In this document: positions 1-9,500 of the stretch, piece by piece
Layout of the letters: the number at the start of each line of letters is the position of its first letter
Numbering within the stretch: the stretch's first letter is position 1
NCBI GenBank assembly: GCA_900088475.1
Contig: FLMG01000196.1
Location: 1 to 10,000, forward strand
Direction: 5' to 3'
DNA length: 10,000 nt
Origin: Hyphochytrium catenoides
Taxonomy: Eukaryota; Sar; Hyphochytriomycetes; Hyphochytriales; Hyphochytriaceae
The notes under the pieces: generated by a model
Databases searched by the model: none
What the model was told of the DNA's origin: nothing
What the model saw: only the letters and a program-made list of their open reading frames with translations
Program-made: the position numbers and the translations under genes

Positions 1-116
1 TCCTTCCCTCCTGAGCCCCGAGAGAGAACGAAGGAAGGAGGAAAAGAAGAGCTCACGCGCACTAGAAAAGTGCCTGCAGAGGAAATAAAAAGAAAGAAAA
101 AAATTCATTAGCTCTT

Positions 117-133
117 CTCTCTCTCTCTCTCTC
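117..133. repeat. (CT)n microsatellite
   Basis: A short pure CT run. The flanking 180-400 interval is also CT-rich, opposite in skew to 400-2150. Confidence 0.9.
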
Positions 134-708
134 CTAGCTTGCTATTCTAAAACAAGAATGACGTTACGCTGACACAATCTTCCTTTCTTTTTCATGTCTC
201 TCTCTCTCTCCCTCTCTCTCTGAGGGTGAATATATCTCTGTTGTTCTCTGTCTCTTCCTTCTCCTACCTGGCACTAGTCTCCCTTCCGTTTCAAGAAAGA
301 GTTCATCTTCTGCTTCCTTCCTCGTCATTCTCCCACGGAACCAGGGAGGCACTCTTTTCTCCCCTCTTTCTTCTACAAGTGACTCATTTATCTGACAACA
401 AAGACAGAGAGAGGGAGACGAGAGAGGAGGCCATAAGAAAAGGAAGAGAGAGAAAGAGAGAGTGATTATGAGGTGACATATTAGGACGGAGAGATAAGAA
501 CATCGCTGGCGGGAAGAGAGAAGAGAGAGAGAGAGAGACAAAGAAAGACAGGAGAGAGAGAGGGAGGGGGAGAGACAAAGGAGAACTAATGATTAGCGAG
601 GTAAGAAGCTCCATATCAAAAGGCGAGTGAACGGGAGGAAGAAGTCAGGGGAAGATCAGCTGCTGGCCGCGAGGGAATATACGGACAGAACCTCCCAAGC
701 CTAGACTT

Positions 709-715
<7 letters not shown>

Positions 716-740
<25 letters not shown>
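716..740. repeat. (GA)n microsatellite
   Basis: A short pure GA run in the otherwise purine-rich 400-860 interval. Confidence 0.9.
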
Positions 741-939
741 AGGGAAGAAAGGGAGATAGGAAGGGAGTGCGAGGAGCCGACAGGCAGGGGAGAAGAGAAA
801 GAGGGAGAAAGAGACTTTGTAGGAGATGGGACACTGGGAGCTGAGGAGAGAGACAATTCAGCAAAGAGACGAAGTGGAAGAGAGAGTCGTAAGTAAGAGA
901 AACCAGGGGTTGCAAGCCAACGAACCCGCTGTAGCCACC

Positions 940-947
940 TATTTATA
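940..947 (-). promoter_or_regulatory. TATA-box-like element
   Basis: The minus strand reads TATAAATA inside a near-palindromic CCTATAAATAGG, set in a short island of complex sequence between GA tracts. A pyrimidine-rich initiator-like stretch follows about 30 bases downstream on the minus strand. No coding exon is confirmed downstream, so its use is unproven. Confidence 0.2.
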
Positions 948-992
948 GGCCCGAAGAGGTGTTCCAGATCCGATAGCTACGGGACAGAGTGA

Positions 993-998
<6 letters not shown>

Positions 999-1060
<62 letters not shown>
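999..1060. repeat. (GA)31 dinucleotide microsatellite
   Basis: An uninterrupted GA run of 62 bp, the longest in the window, continues as imperfect GA/TA to about 1090. Its translations (RERERE on one strand, SLSLSL on the other) create spurious ORFs at 939-1398. Confidence 0.97.
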
Positions 1061-1072
<12 letters not shown>

Positions 1073-1449
1073 GAGAGAGAGAAAGAGAGGGGAGAGGGGC
1101 CCGGAAAACAGGTCGGCGAACGTTAGAGAAGAGGGACAAAGAGGGAGGGGGAGATGAAAATGAGAGAGTCAGAAAAAATGAAAGAGGGAGAGGGAGAAAG
1201 AGTGAGACCGTGAGAAAGCGAGAGCTTAAAAAATTGGAGGAGAAGGGAAAATGGAAAGCGAGGATCAGGGAAGGAGAAACGGGAGCTGCGGGTGAGAGCA
1301 ATATGAAGAGAGGCCGAAAGAGGGCAGCAAGAGACCTAGACAGAAAGGAACCAGGAGAGAGAAAGAGAGAGAGAGAGGAAGTTCTAGAAGAGAGATAGAG
1401 GTGATCCCGTCTGAGGAAGTAGAGAGGGGAAGAACAGCAGCTGCACTAC

Positions 1450-1600
1450 CTGATCGAGAGTCACCATCTCTTCTGTCTTTTCCAGCAAACCGTTTTCCCT
1501 CTTTCTCATTCCCAAAGAGAGAGACAGAATTTCAACGAAAAGAGGAGATGCAGCCTGTCTCTCTCCCTCTTCTTCAGCGGAAGACAAAGAAGATGAGAGC
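1450..1600 (-). other. Candidate minus-strand exon (unassigned gene)
   Basis: Read on the minus strand, an open frame contains SAEEEGERQAASPLFVEILS, then GMRKRENGLLEKTEEMVTLDQ trimmed by a clean donor GATCAG|GTAGTG at 1449. A TCTCCCACTAG acceptor lies near 1600. The residue mix is less repetitive than the surrounding (GA)n translations. No partner exon has been joined with certainty, so this is a candidate only. Confidence 0.35.
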
Positions 1601-1760
1601 TAGTGGGAGATGATCAAAAAGGGAGGGAAAGAGAGGGAGAGAAGGAGAGAGAGAGAGAGGGGAGAGAGAGACTATGTTAGTATAACTTGTGTGAAGATCT
1701 CCCAACCTTTGGAAGCAGGGGAGGGAAGAGAGAAAGAGAGAGAGTGGGGGACTAATCTAC

Positions 1761-1827
1761 CTGCAGGCAGCATGGTAGAAGATCCTCTGAAAGGGAGATG
1801 TAAGGTCTTTCGCCGTAACGTGAGCGC
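1761..1827 (-). other. Candidate short minus-strand exon (unassigned gene)
   Basis: Sixty-seven bases of complex sequence are framed by CTTTCTCCTCGTGCAG on the 5' side and CTGCAG|GTAGAT on the 3' side, both good minus-strand splice sites. All three frames are open; the frame reading AHVTAKDLTSPFQRIFYHAA is the most protein-like. It lies upstream, on the same strand, of the candidate exon ending at 1450. Confidence 0.35.
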
Positions 1828-1976
1828 CTGCACGAGGAGAAAGGGCGGCGTTAGGGGAGAGAAGCAGAGAGAGAGAGAGAAAGAGAGCAAAGAAAGGAGA
1901 GGAAGAGAGCAAAAAAAGAAGTCAAAGAAAGACAGAAGGAAAGGAGAAAAAGTGCGGGGAAACAGGAAATGACGTC

Positions 1977-1996
1977 TGTGTGTGTGTGTGTGTGTG
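1977..1996. repeat. (TG)10 microsatellite
   Basis: Ten TG units followed by GGTGTG and then a GA run. This is the only TG/CA tract of note in the window. Confidence 0.93.
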
Positions 1997-2340
1997 GGTG
2001 TGAGGAGAGAGAGAGAGAGAGTAAACAGAGAGAGAATTCGAGAGAAAGAAACAGAGAGCGAGAGCGAGAACGAGAAAAAGAAAAGAAGGAGGTGGAGAGG
2101 CCATGCAAAGGAAGAAAAATCAGAATCAGCTTACCAAAATGAAAGGAGAGAGTTGGGTCCGTTCTCTCTTCCGCCTCTTTCTGTGTCTTCCCCAGCGGCT
2201 CGTTCTTCTTTCTCTCTCTCTCTTTCTCTCACATCTGCGCCTGCACCAAGGCTCCTCGCAACCTGGGAAGAGAGGCGGCGGCGCCGATGGAGGGGGCGCG
2301 GCTGCGGCTGGGGCGGCGACGCGAGCGGGCAAGCTTCATA

Positions 2341-2505
2341 CATCGACATCGAGCGAGCGAGCGAGCGAGAGAGAGAGAGAGAGAGGGAGAGAGAGCGCGA
2401 GAGCGAGAGCGAGAGAGATGGAGCGCGAGCGCGAGAGAGATGGAGCGAGAGAGCGAGAGAGAGAGCGCGAGAGAGCGAGAGAGAGAGAGAGGGAGAGAGA
2501 GAAAA
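2341..2505. repeat. Compound GAGC/GA/GC purine-rich repeat
   Basis: A (GAGC)n stretch grades into GA, then mixed GAGCGC and GAGA units. It is flanked on the left by a CpG-rich block (2265-2345). Several overlapping frames in this interval are low-complexity translations of the repeat. Confidence 0.9.
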
Positions 2506-2582
2506 ACGGACGCGGAAGCTGGCAAAGTTCTTTCTCTCTTCTTCTATCTCCCCTTTCCGGTAATTAGCTGTCTCTCTCCCTG

Positions 2583-2599
2583 CTTCTTCTTCTTCTTCT
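2583..2599. repeat. (CTT)n trinucleotide repeat
   Basis: Five CTT units mark the start of the pyrimidine-rich + strand that runs toward the acyltransferase gene. Confidence 0.85.
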
Positions 2600-2699
2600 G
2601 AGTTCGTTCTTCCTTCCACGCTCTAACGCTCCTCCGTCCTCTTCTTCCTCTGCTGTATCATCGCCATCCTCCATCATCCTCAGTCAACGCAACAATACA

Positions 2700-2870
2700 A
2701 TAGACTTACTATCGAAACCCAGGTGTAAAAGTACCCAGGTTTGCTCACGTGACCCTGATATTGGGTAAAATATAGAGAGAACCAGGATACTACCGCTCAT
2801 GGCTAACCGGGTTACAAACTAAGTCACCCTCCTTCAACTGCAGGACCAAGATCAAGGGCCAAACAGAAGA
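2700..2870. promoter_or_regulatory. Complex-sequence island in the putative promoter region
   Basis: This is the only non-repetitive block between 2200 and 2880. It holds two direct copies of ACCCAGGT (2717-2724, 2733-2740) flanked by AAACC and GGTTT, and a TCACGTGA palindrome at 2745-2752 that contains an E-box-type CACGTG core. It sits about 650 to 800 bp before the acyltransferase start, just downstream of where strand skew flips. A promoter or enhancer role is inference. Confidence 0.3.
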
Positions 2871-3514
2871 GACCTCGTTCCACCTTTCCTCCTCCCTCCT
2901 CGTTGTTGTTGACCAGCCGCGTCCATCCCGGCCGCCGCCGCCGCCTGCTGCTGCTGCTTGCCGCTGCTCTCCTCGTCAGTGCTGCGCTTATTTCTTAGAA
3001 GTCCCCACCATCCTCCGGCTCGTCGCCCTCCCTTCGTGGCCCAGCGCCGCCATTGCCTTGCCTGCTCTGCTCTTTTGTCTATTCGGGGAGGTTACTCTCT
3101 CCTGCTCTCCTGCTCCCTCCTCCGTACCTATCAGCTTCTTCTCTCCTCTCCGTCCATCCTACCGCTCTCACTTGCGCCGATGCGACTTCATATCCCTTGC
3201 TACCAGCTGCACTATAAGATCTCGCATCGGTACCGCCGTTGAGGAGAAGAAGATTAGAAGAAGCTGCGAGTGCTGCCGCTCACCACCACTGTTCTCTGGC
3301 TCACGGATGACCTTCTATTATTCTTCTCAGCCCTCTTACGCGTGAGTAGTGGTAGCTAATTGTGTAGCAACGAGAAGCCCTTTTCCTCCTCACTCCGCCT
3401 CCTCGGCAGAGACCCTCGATATCTCGCTTCTTCTCCGGCACGATCGAGGTCGCATCCCTAATCGAGGTGCAGAGAAGGTGGGACTAGAGAACCACGCCTG
3501 TCCAGGAGCTAGAA
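2871..3514 (+). other. Pyrimidine-rich leader, probable 5' UTR/promoter of the acyltransferase gene
   Basis: The sense strand is rich in CT with GCC and CTG repeats. It carries short upstream ORFs, for example one starting MRLHIPCYQLHYK at 3180 and ending at a TGA near 3242. No exon with convincing coding character joins to 3515, and the in-frame stop at 3485 separates it from the coding sequence. Confidence 0.4.
2931..2958. repeat. (GCC)5 followed by (CTG)4
   Basis: Two adjacent trinucleotide repeats in the putative leader. They are GC-rich and could form structure in the 5' UTR if transcribed. Confidence 0.85.
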
Positions 3515-5451
3515 ATGGAGGACAGGCAGTTAGAAGGAGCCGAAGGAGAGGCAAGAGAGGAAGGTGAAAGAGTCAGCGGCTTGCAGCAATTCTTCACCAT
3601 TTGGCCTGGAGTGCAGCTGATCATCTGTCACGCGGCGCACCTCAAAGGAGACTTTCATCTCCTGGAGGAAAGAGCAGCAGCTGCAATCCAAGCCGTAGCT
3701 GCGCGCCACCCTCTCTTCCTTGCCCGCCTTCTCCCTCTCTGCTGCAAGACAGCAGACGACAGAGGCTCCAACTACTCTTTCCCGTCCATTTTGCCGCTGG
3801 AAAAGTTTGATTCTTCTGCGGTTTGCAAGGTCCTAAGCCCTACTGGTCCAGATTTCTGGCAAGAAGTCCTGGAGGAAGAGACCAACAAGGCGATCAACAG
3901 GGCAGAGGATCCTCTCTTCTGGGTGAGGGTTGTGCTACCCTACCAAAAAGAGAAGAGGGAAGACAGTGAAGAGAGAGATGATAAAATGAGTGGTGAGTGG
4001 AAAGATGAGGGACACGTCCTTCTCTTCAGCGATCACGCCGTCTCTGATGGATTCTCCGGCTACCGGATCCTCTTCGACTTCTTCACTGCTCTTTGTTCGT
4101 CTTCTCCGATGACGGCACTAGGCCCTCCTCTTCCTCTGAAGCCGTCCCTCCTTTCTCTTCTTCAGAAAGAACTGAAGCCTATGAACGACGACGAAGTTCT
4201 CTCGTCTTTTCTTCCTCACGTCCATGACCCACTCTTTCCACTCCCTGCGGCGCCCCTTCAGCTAGAAATTCCCTTTCCGCCAGTGCCGTACAGAACGTCC
4301 GCCTTTGCAACCGGAACAGAAGCTAATTTTTCTCTACTGGTCCGGCGCTGCAAGGAGGAAGGTGTGACTATTCACGGAGCTCTAACGGCTTGTCTCCTCG
4401 CCGCTATGCTGCCGTATTATGAAAAGGCAGGGCGTTTGATTGAGGATGGAGATGGAAGGGAGGAAGTGCTTGACTGGGAAGTAGATGTGGACTATAACTT
4501 TAGAAAAAGGATCCCCGAAGAGAGTCAAAGATTAGGAGAAGATCACGTGGGACTCTTTGTCGCCATCGCCACCTCAAGGTTTGGCCGTCAGAGCGTTAGA
4601 GAGCCATTCTGGGACTTTGCCCGGAAAGCTAAGAGAGTAGCAGACGAGTCTCTTTCTCAGGCTGTCGAGAACCTCCGACTTGCTGACGTTGTGAGTGTCT
4701 GCCAGTTGCTCTGTCTCCAATCGATTGTTAGGCTTCTTTCATACTTGTTAGCATGTGGGAGGATGTCCTCTTCTTCTGTCTTCTTCTGTCTTCTTTCTTT
4801 GCCATAACCTCTCTGTTCTTTTAACTTCTTCAATGGCTTGGTACTAGCTGACCCTCCTCATCTTGGCCTCTTTTTCATTCCATCTCTCTCTATTTCTACT
4901 TCTCTCTCCCTCTCTTCTTTGAGATAGTTCCCACCATACCCACGCATCCTTTCCCCTATTTCCTCTAAGTGGGGCCTGTCCCAACTAAGTCTCTTATCCT
5001 TGTTTATGTTGACCTGCTTCCTCTATTTCAGGTTGGAAGCCACCCCCAGCGAGCTTTTGAGCTCTGGAAAGAGAGCCCTAACTGCATCCTAAGCGACGTA
5101 GAACTCTCCAATATAGGAAAGTTCCCATTCCCTACTGAGTATGCTTTGAAAGAAGAAAGGAGCGCGGAGATACTGGCTGAGATGGAAGAGAGATACGAAG
5201 GGAAGAAGCTCAGTCTGCGCTCCGTTCATGTCTATAACTCGTCCAACATTCTCAGTCCTCAGGCCGTGGTCTTTGTTTCCTCAGTCCGGCAGCTCTGCTT
5301 CTCTCTGTGTCATAAAATGGAAGAGGGTGCGGCGGGACGTTTCTTTGCATCATTTGTCTCTCTCTCTGAAAACTGCCATTCGATAGGGGCAGAGAAGACC
5401 CTGAAAGAGGTAGCACGAGACTACTTCCAGGATGACAGGGAAGAAGCATGA
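3515..5451 (+). CDS. Condensation-domain/alcohol acetyltransferase-like acyltransferase, two exons
   Basis: Joined exons 3515-4690 and 5032-5451 encode about 531 residues. The N-terminus (GLQQFFTIWPGVQLIICHAA, then a helix ending RHPLFLARLLPL) fits the opening strand and first helix of the CoA-dependent acyltransferase/condensation fold. The catalytic signature HxxxDG appears as HAVSDG at residues 174-179; in this superfamily the His acts as general base for acyl transfer to an alcohol or amine. A VDVDYNFRKR segment (323-332) sits where relatives carry the central N-x-R strand. The second exon supplies the SNIG motif (418-421), equivalent to the SNxG strand of alcohol acetyltransferase and PapA5-like proteins. 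Length suits one catalytic domain. The start is the first ATG after an in-frame TAG at 3485-3487 and has A at -3 and G at +4. No signal peptide or membrane helix is obvious, so a cytosolic enzyme is likely. Substrates cannot be told. A wax-ester synthase-like or polyketide-associated role is also possible. Confidence 0.85.
4691..5031 (+). other. Phase-0 intron of the acyltransferase gene
   Basis: The donor is GTT|GTGAGT and the acceptor is CTCTATTTCAG|GTTGGA. Both flanking codons are complete (phase 0), and removal joins ADV to VGSHPQR. The intron is 341 bp and strongly pyrimidine-rich on the sense strand. If it were retained, translation would stop at 4805-4807, before the SNIG half of the enzyme, giving a truncated 430-residue product. 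Reading the acyltransferase motif order across the junction supports the splice. Confidence 0.85.
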
Positions 5452-5888
5452 AGAGAGCAAGTTCTCCTTTAGACCGAGAGCAACAGGTTCTGGCAAACTC
5501 TCGTTGCCACCTCCCTACGGCAGATAATAATGCTCATCCAGGCCATTGCGGTGACAGAGGGAGAGACACGTACTCAGAGACACACACGTGCAGAGTGTGT
5601 GCGAGAGAGCAGAAAGACGTTAATCTACTAGTCCTTTAGGTTAATGGATGGCTAAAAGTAGATTTGGTAAGGCTCTTTCTTCTCTTTGATTAAACGATGG
5701 AGAGGATCGTGCTTTGGCTCCCCTCTTTCCCTTGCTGGTCGATGGACCGAAGCTCGAGGGTCATCGTCCCCTAAGAGATCCCCGTCTCTCGTTCTCTAGT
5801 CTCGATGCTTAGGCCGGGACTACAGCTAGGGTTACGATAAAAGTAAATAGCTGGAACTTTTTCCCCTTCATCGGCTTGACTTGACAGT
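5452..5888. other. Convergent intergenic spacer, 3' UTRs
   Basis: This 437-bp stretch lies between the stop of the acyltransferase gene (TGA 5449-5451) and the stop of the minus-strand LRR gene (5889-5891). The sequence is mostly complex, with short GA and CA/TG runs near 5570-5610. No AATAAA hexamer was seen on either strand, and no coding frame convinces. Confidence 0.5.
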
Positions 5889-6110
5889 TCACCCTTCCTC
5901 GATGGAGCTGCGCAGTCTAAGCAGCTCAGCAGCATCAGAAGTTCCTGTTCGTAACTCATTGCAGAACTCCTCCAATGCTATCTCTCTTTCTTCTCTTTTT
6001 GCTCTGTTACTTGCCACTGATGCTGTCAGCCACTCCTCCATCATCTGAAGCAGCGTCTCTATGGTGGAGCGCAGGGCTTGAAGCTGGTGCTCTCGTTGGG
6101 CAACCGCAGC
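5889..6110 (-). other. Exon j: terminal coiled-coil exon with TGA stop
   Basis: After TTCTCTCCTTTAG (positions 6111 and up), GCT starts in phase 0 and 73 residues follow, beginning AAVAQREHQLQALRST and containing MMEEWLTASVASNRAKREER. The end is LRLRSSIEEG then TGA at 5891-5889. Heptad-like leucine spacing continues directly from QADQEMK of exon i. A possible donor inside the stop (GG|GTGAAC) leaves a small chance of a further exon. Confidence 0.75.
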
Positions 6111-6483
6111 CTAAAGGAGAGAAAACGATGGAACGATAAGTTAGAAGAGAAGAAGAGAGACAGAGAGCGAGTGATGATCAAGCCCACTTCAGCTAGACAA
6201 TCCTATTGCTCGAGGCGGAACGCTTAAGAGAAGAATATGCAAAAGTATCTCTGGCCAAAAGAATGTTATCGGAAGAGGAAAGGACGGCGAAGAACCCTGC
6301 TAACCTTCATTTCTTGGTCTGCTTGGGCTATGATGCTATGCGGAAGAAGGGCGCTGTGGAAGAGCTTCAGCTCCTGCAGCCGCTGCCGGTAGCTCTCAAT
6401 TGATAATACACTGCGGATCCGAAAGAACATAATATTTGGGGGGAAGAGAGAGAGTCAGACAGAGCGAGCTGGAGAGGAAGGGG

Positions 6484-6530
<47 letters not shown>

Positions 6531-9500
6531 CACAATGGTTTCTTTGAAACTAAACCCCTTTGAAGATCTTAGCATCTCTCTCCTTTCTCAGTTCAGAGGG
6601 CTTTTTCTCCTACCTGACATCTCCCTGTTCCTTCAGCCGGAGGAGCACTTCCAAGGCAGTGGTGGCCGTGAGGACCTCCTCCCCGCTCTCATCCAGCCAC
6701 CGCTGCACGCGTGTCTTGTTCAAGAGAGACGGGGACAGTGATGAGGAAGAGCGAACGGAGGGTGCCGAGCTACTTGACAACTGCGAGATCCGCCTCACTG
6801 AAAAGCGTCCGGGGCGTTCGCTCTCCGCCTCCTGGTAAGACGATGACGAAGAAGGATGGACGGGACACGGGTCTAGCCCAGAGGTAAGCGAATCAACACC
6901 TCCTTCTACTGCGTCAGTGGAGATTGAGTAACAATTGCTGAGATGGCAGGCGAGAAGAAGAAGAACATCTGAAGCGAGACGAAAGGGAAGCAAGCAGTTA
7001 AGAGCAAGGAGCTGCTAGTGTTCGCACCAGCGCATTGCCCGCGGTTGGCTTGGGATGAGGAAGTACGTGAAGAGCTGCGTGAGACTAAAGAGTCAACAGA
7101 GCGAACAGAGTCTTCTCTTTCTATCGCCCTATCTCTATCTGCCTCCCGACTCTTCTCAGACAAAGGCAACCCTAGCGTTCCTCTTTGGCTGCCCTTCTCC
7201 GCGTCGATTTGCTCCTTCTGCACGAGCAGTTCATGAAGTTAGCTGAGCAAGAGAAGTCATCCTCCTTTGCATGAGGAATGGCTAGAGGAAGAGAGGTATA
7301 TGGAAGCATCAAAGGCCAAACGATTGGTCCGGAGAGCATAAGGAACAGAAGGACTAAGGATGGCAAGCGACGGAGCACCATGAAGAGGGGCATGGGAGAG
7401 GAGAGAGAGAGAGAGAACTCTAAGAGCCGAAGAGAGAGAGTTGACCAGAGAGCTTGATGCTTTTGACCCAGCTCGGGAGCGACTGGAGAGAGAGGGAGAT
7501 GGCGAGATAAAGGCAACAGAGGAAGACTCGGGGCGCTCTGCGTTTGGTCCTTCCACGGGGACCTCAGGGTCCCGAGACTGAGACTGAGAGGAGAGAAAGA
7601 TTAGACGGGAGCCAAGGAAGAAAGAGACAGAGAGAGACGTCGTTGTATAGGGAAACAGTGGAAAAGAGAATAGTTGAAGAGATAAAGCACCTTTTGCACC
7701 CATTGTTACCTTCTCAAGCTCTTTCTCTTTCCTTCCAGGAACTCCATCTTTGGGGCCTCGCCCACCCGTGTCCTTCATCTTGGCTCTGACTTGCTCCAGG
7801 AGCTTCTGTACGTGAGCAGGCAGAGGAGGACGACGTCCTCTCTCTTCCTTCTCTTTAAGTGGCTTATTCTTTGTTGATTCCCTGTCTCTCCCCCGCTCCT
7901 CTCGTACGTCACTCTGCCTTCGAAGTGGTCGGTCTCCGCGGATCCCAAACACGTTTCGGCCAACAATCGGCTGCTTCTCCTCGGGCAAATGCTTCAAAAG
8001 AGAGGGAGAAGAGAAAGAGAGTGTGACACGGAATGAGAGAGAGAGGAGAAGAAGACAAGAGGTAAGTGCTCAGTCGAAGAGGATGCGGTCGGACTATCGC
8101 ACATCTCCTTTGTTCACTCTCTATAACTGCTTTCCTTTCTCTCTGTCGCCTTCTCCACCCTCTATCTCTTTCAACCCCAAACACAAGTTTTCGTCCTTGA
8201 ACTCTCTCTCTCTCTCTGTCTTTTTCTTGCTCTGTGACTCTCTCTTCTTCTTCCTCTTGGTGCTTCCTTCTCCTTGAAAGAAAGGAACTCTTTGTTCCTA
8301 CCTTAGGTTTGCACCAGTGTTCGATCTTCTGCTTCAGGTCAGTAGAAAGCTCTGTCTCTCTCCTTGGCTGGTTCTGCTCTGTTTCTTCTTCTTCGCCCTC
8401 TCCTCCCTCTTTTTTCCTGTTCTCGTTTGCTTCTCTTGGCTCATCGCTCGGTTTATCCGCCTGTCTCTTCCGCTGACCGGCCGATGTGGGAGACAGAGAA
8501 AGAGACGATCTTTTTGGTCTTGCATCACTAAAGACAGGCATTCCAGGGAGGGACAGTTCTAGAGAGAGAAGAGACCAAAGAAGAAGTTCTACCGCCGTCG
8601 AGTCTGTCTCCTCCTTTCTCTTTGCTCTAAGCACTGCGAGAATGGATTGACAGCTAAGAACCACGAAAGGGAAGAAGAGAAAGACAAAATAGAGAAATAG
8701 TGTACGGTTAGACTATGATTATGACCTACACACGGTTGAAAATAGAGAAACACCTTAAAAGAGAGAGAGACTACGCAGGCAAAGGAGAAATGAAAGTAAG
8801 ACACAGAAAGAGAACGAGAGAAATAGAAGAAGAGAGGGAGAGGGAGAGGAAGAGGGAAAGGGAGAGGGAGAGGGAGAGGAGAGAGAAAGAGCGAGAGAGA
8901 GAGAGACTCAGAAAGAGCAAAGATTGATATGGCTCCTCTCCCTCTTACCTTTGAACAAGTGCAGCATCTCTCGCAAACCTTGGCCCTTTCCCCGCGCCAG
9001 GGCCACTCGCCCTTCTCGTTATTTTGATGGTTCTCCTCCCGTTTTCTCTCTTCTCTCCTTCCACGTTTTGGAAAGGCTTTTCCTCTTGTCTCTCTTTCAC
9101 TCTCTCTCTTGTGTCTTTCTTCGCGCTAGCCATGGGATCCAGGCTTAATCGCTGGATCTGGGGAAGGAGAGAGCGCACCTGCTGCCGGCAGTACTCCTGG
9201 CAGGAGAGAGGAGTGTCTCCGAGATCGAGAGAGAGAAGGCTCTGCAGGGGCACAGGAGTCCACAAGGAGGAGGGTTTAGACGCCGAGAAAGAGAGAGGAC
9301 TGGAGAGGAGAACGATCCCACGTGGAAACTGTTCAATAAGGGTTCTTAAATGGTCCATAAGGTTATGAGGAATGAGAGAGAAAGAAGAGACAGACGGAAA
9401 TAGAGAGACCGACAGAAAGAGAGAGGGAAGGGGCAAGAGAGGAGAGAAGAGGGGAAGAACCCCCTCCCCTTTTTCCAAAAAGAAGAGAGAGGGAGCGAGA

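Larger units (their letters stand above)
1..1449. other. Low-complexity GA/CT-rich region without a supported gene
   Basis: It is mostly purine (400-1449) or pyrimidine (110-400) microsatellite-like sequence. Open frames here are repeat translations on both strands. Short complex islands at 60-110, 300-390, 640-710 and 890-985 hold no frame I can defend as coding. Confidence 0.6.

Noticed and set aside
939-1398. Long overlapping ORFs rich in Arg-Glu (+) and Ser-Leu (-)
   Set aside because: They are direct translations of (GA)n/(CT)n, which lacks stop codons in these frames. No domain or non-repeat core is present.
110-2560. CRISPR array or tandem-gene repeat
   Set aside because: The repetition is simple dinucleotide and has no spacer-repeat periodicity.
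1982-2619. Five overlapping ORFs of 68-193 residues on both strands
   Set aside because: They are compound GAGC/GA repeat translations; open frames on both strands together indicate composition and not coding.
5448-5639. Small ORF starting at the acyltransferase stop (ATGA overlap)
   Set aside because: The bacterial-style overlap is fortuitous in an intron-bearing eukaryotic gene. The frame holds no recognisable domain and lies in the 3' UTR.
5820-5835. Telomere-like TAGGGTTA
   Set aside because: A single copy only (ctagggttac); no tandem array.
6206-6403. Plus-strand ORF with LRRGGTLK/KRMLSEEER-like text
   Set aside because: It is antisense to exon i of the LRR gene (6305-6410) and part of its downstream intron. 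The minus-strand reading has matching splice phases on both sides, while the plus-strand ORF has none.
7172-7516. Leucine-rich minus-strand ORF resembling a membrane protein
   Set aside because: The hydrophobicity comes from CT-rich sequence in a shifted frame relative to exon f. No signal peptide or family pattern, and it overlaps splice sites of better exons.
7909-8664. A single unspliced 251-residue minus-strand protein
   Set aside because: The part after 8302 is intron: the donor CCTAAG|GTAGGA and acceptor at 7992 join two complex coding segments in phase, whereas read-through gives repeat-like sequence.
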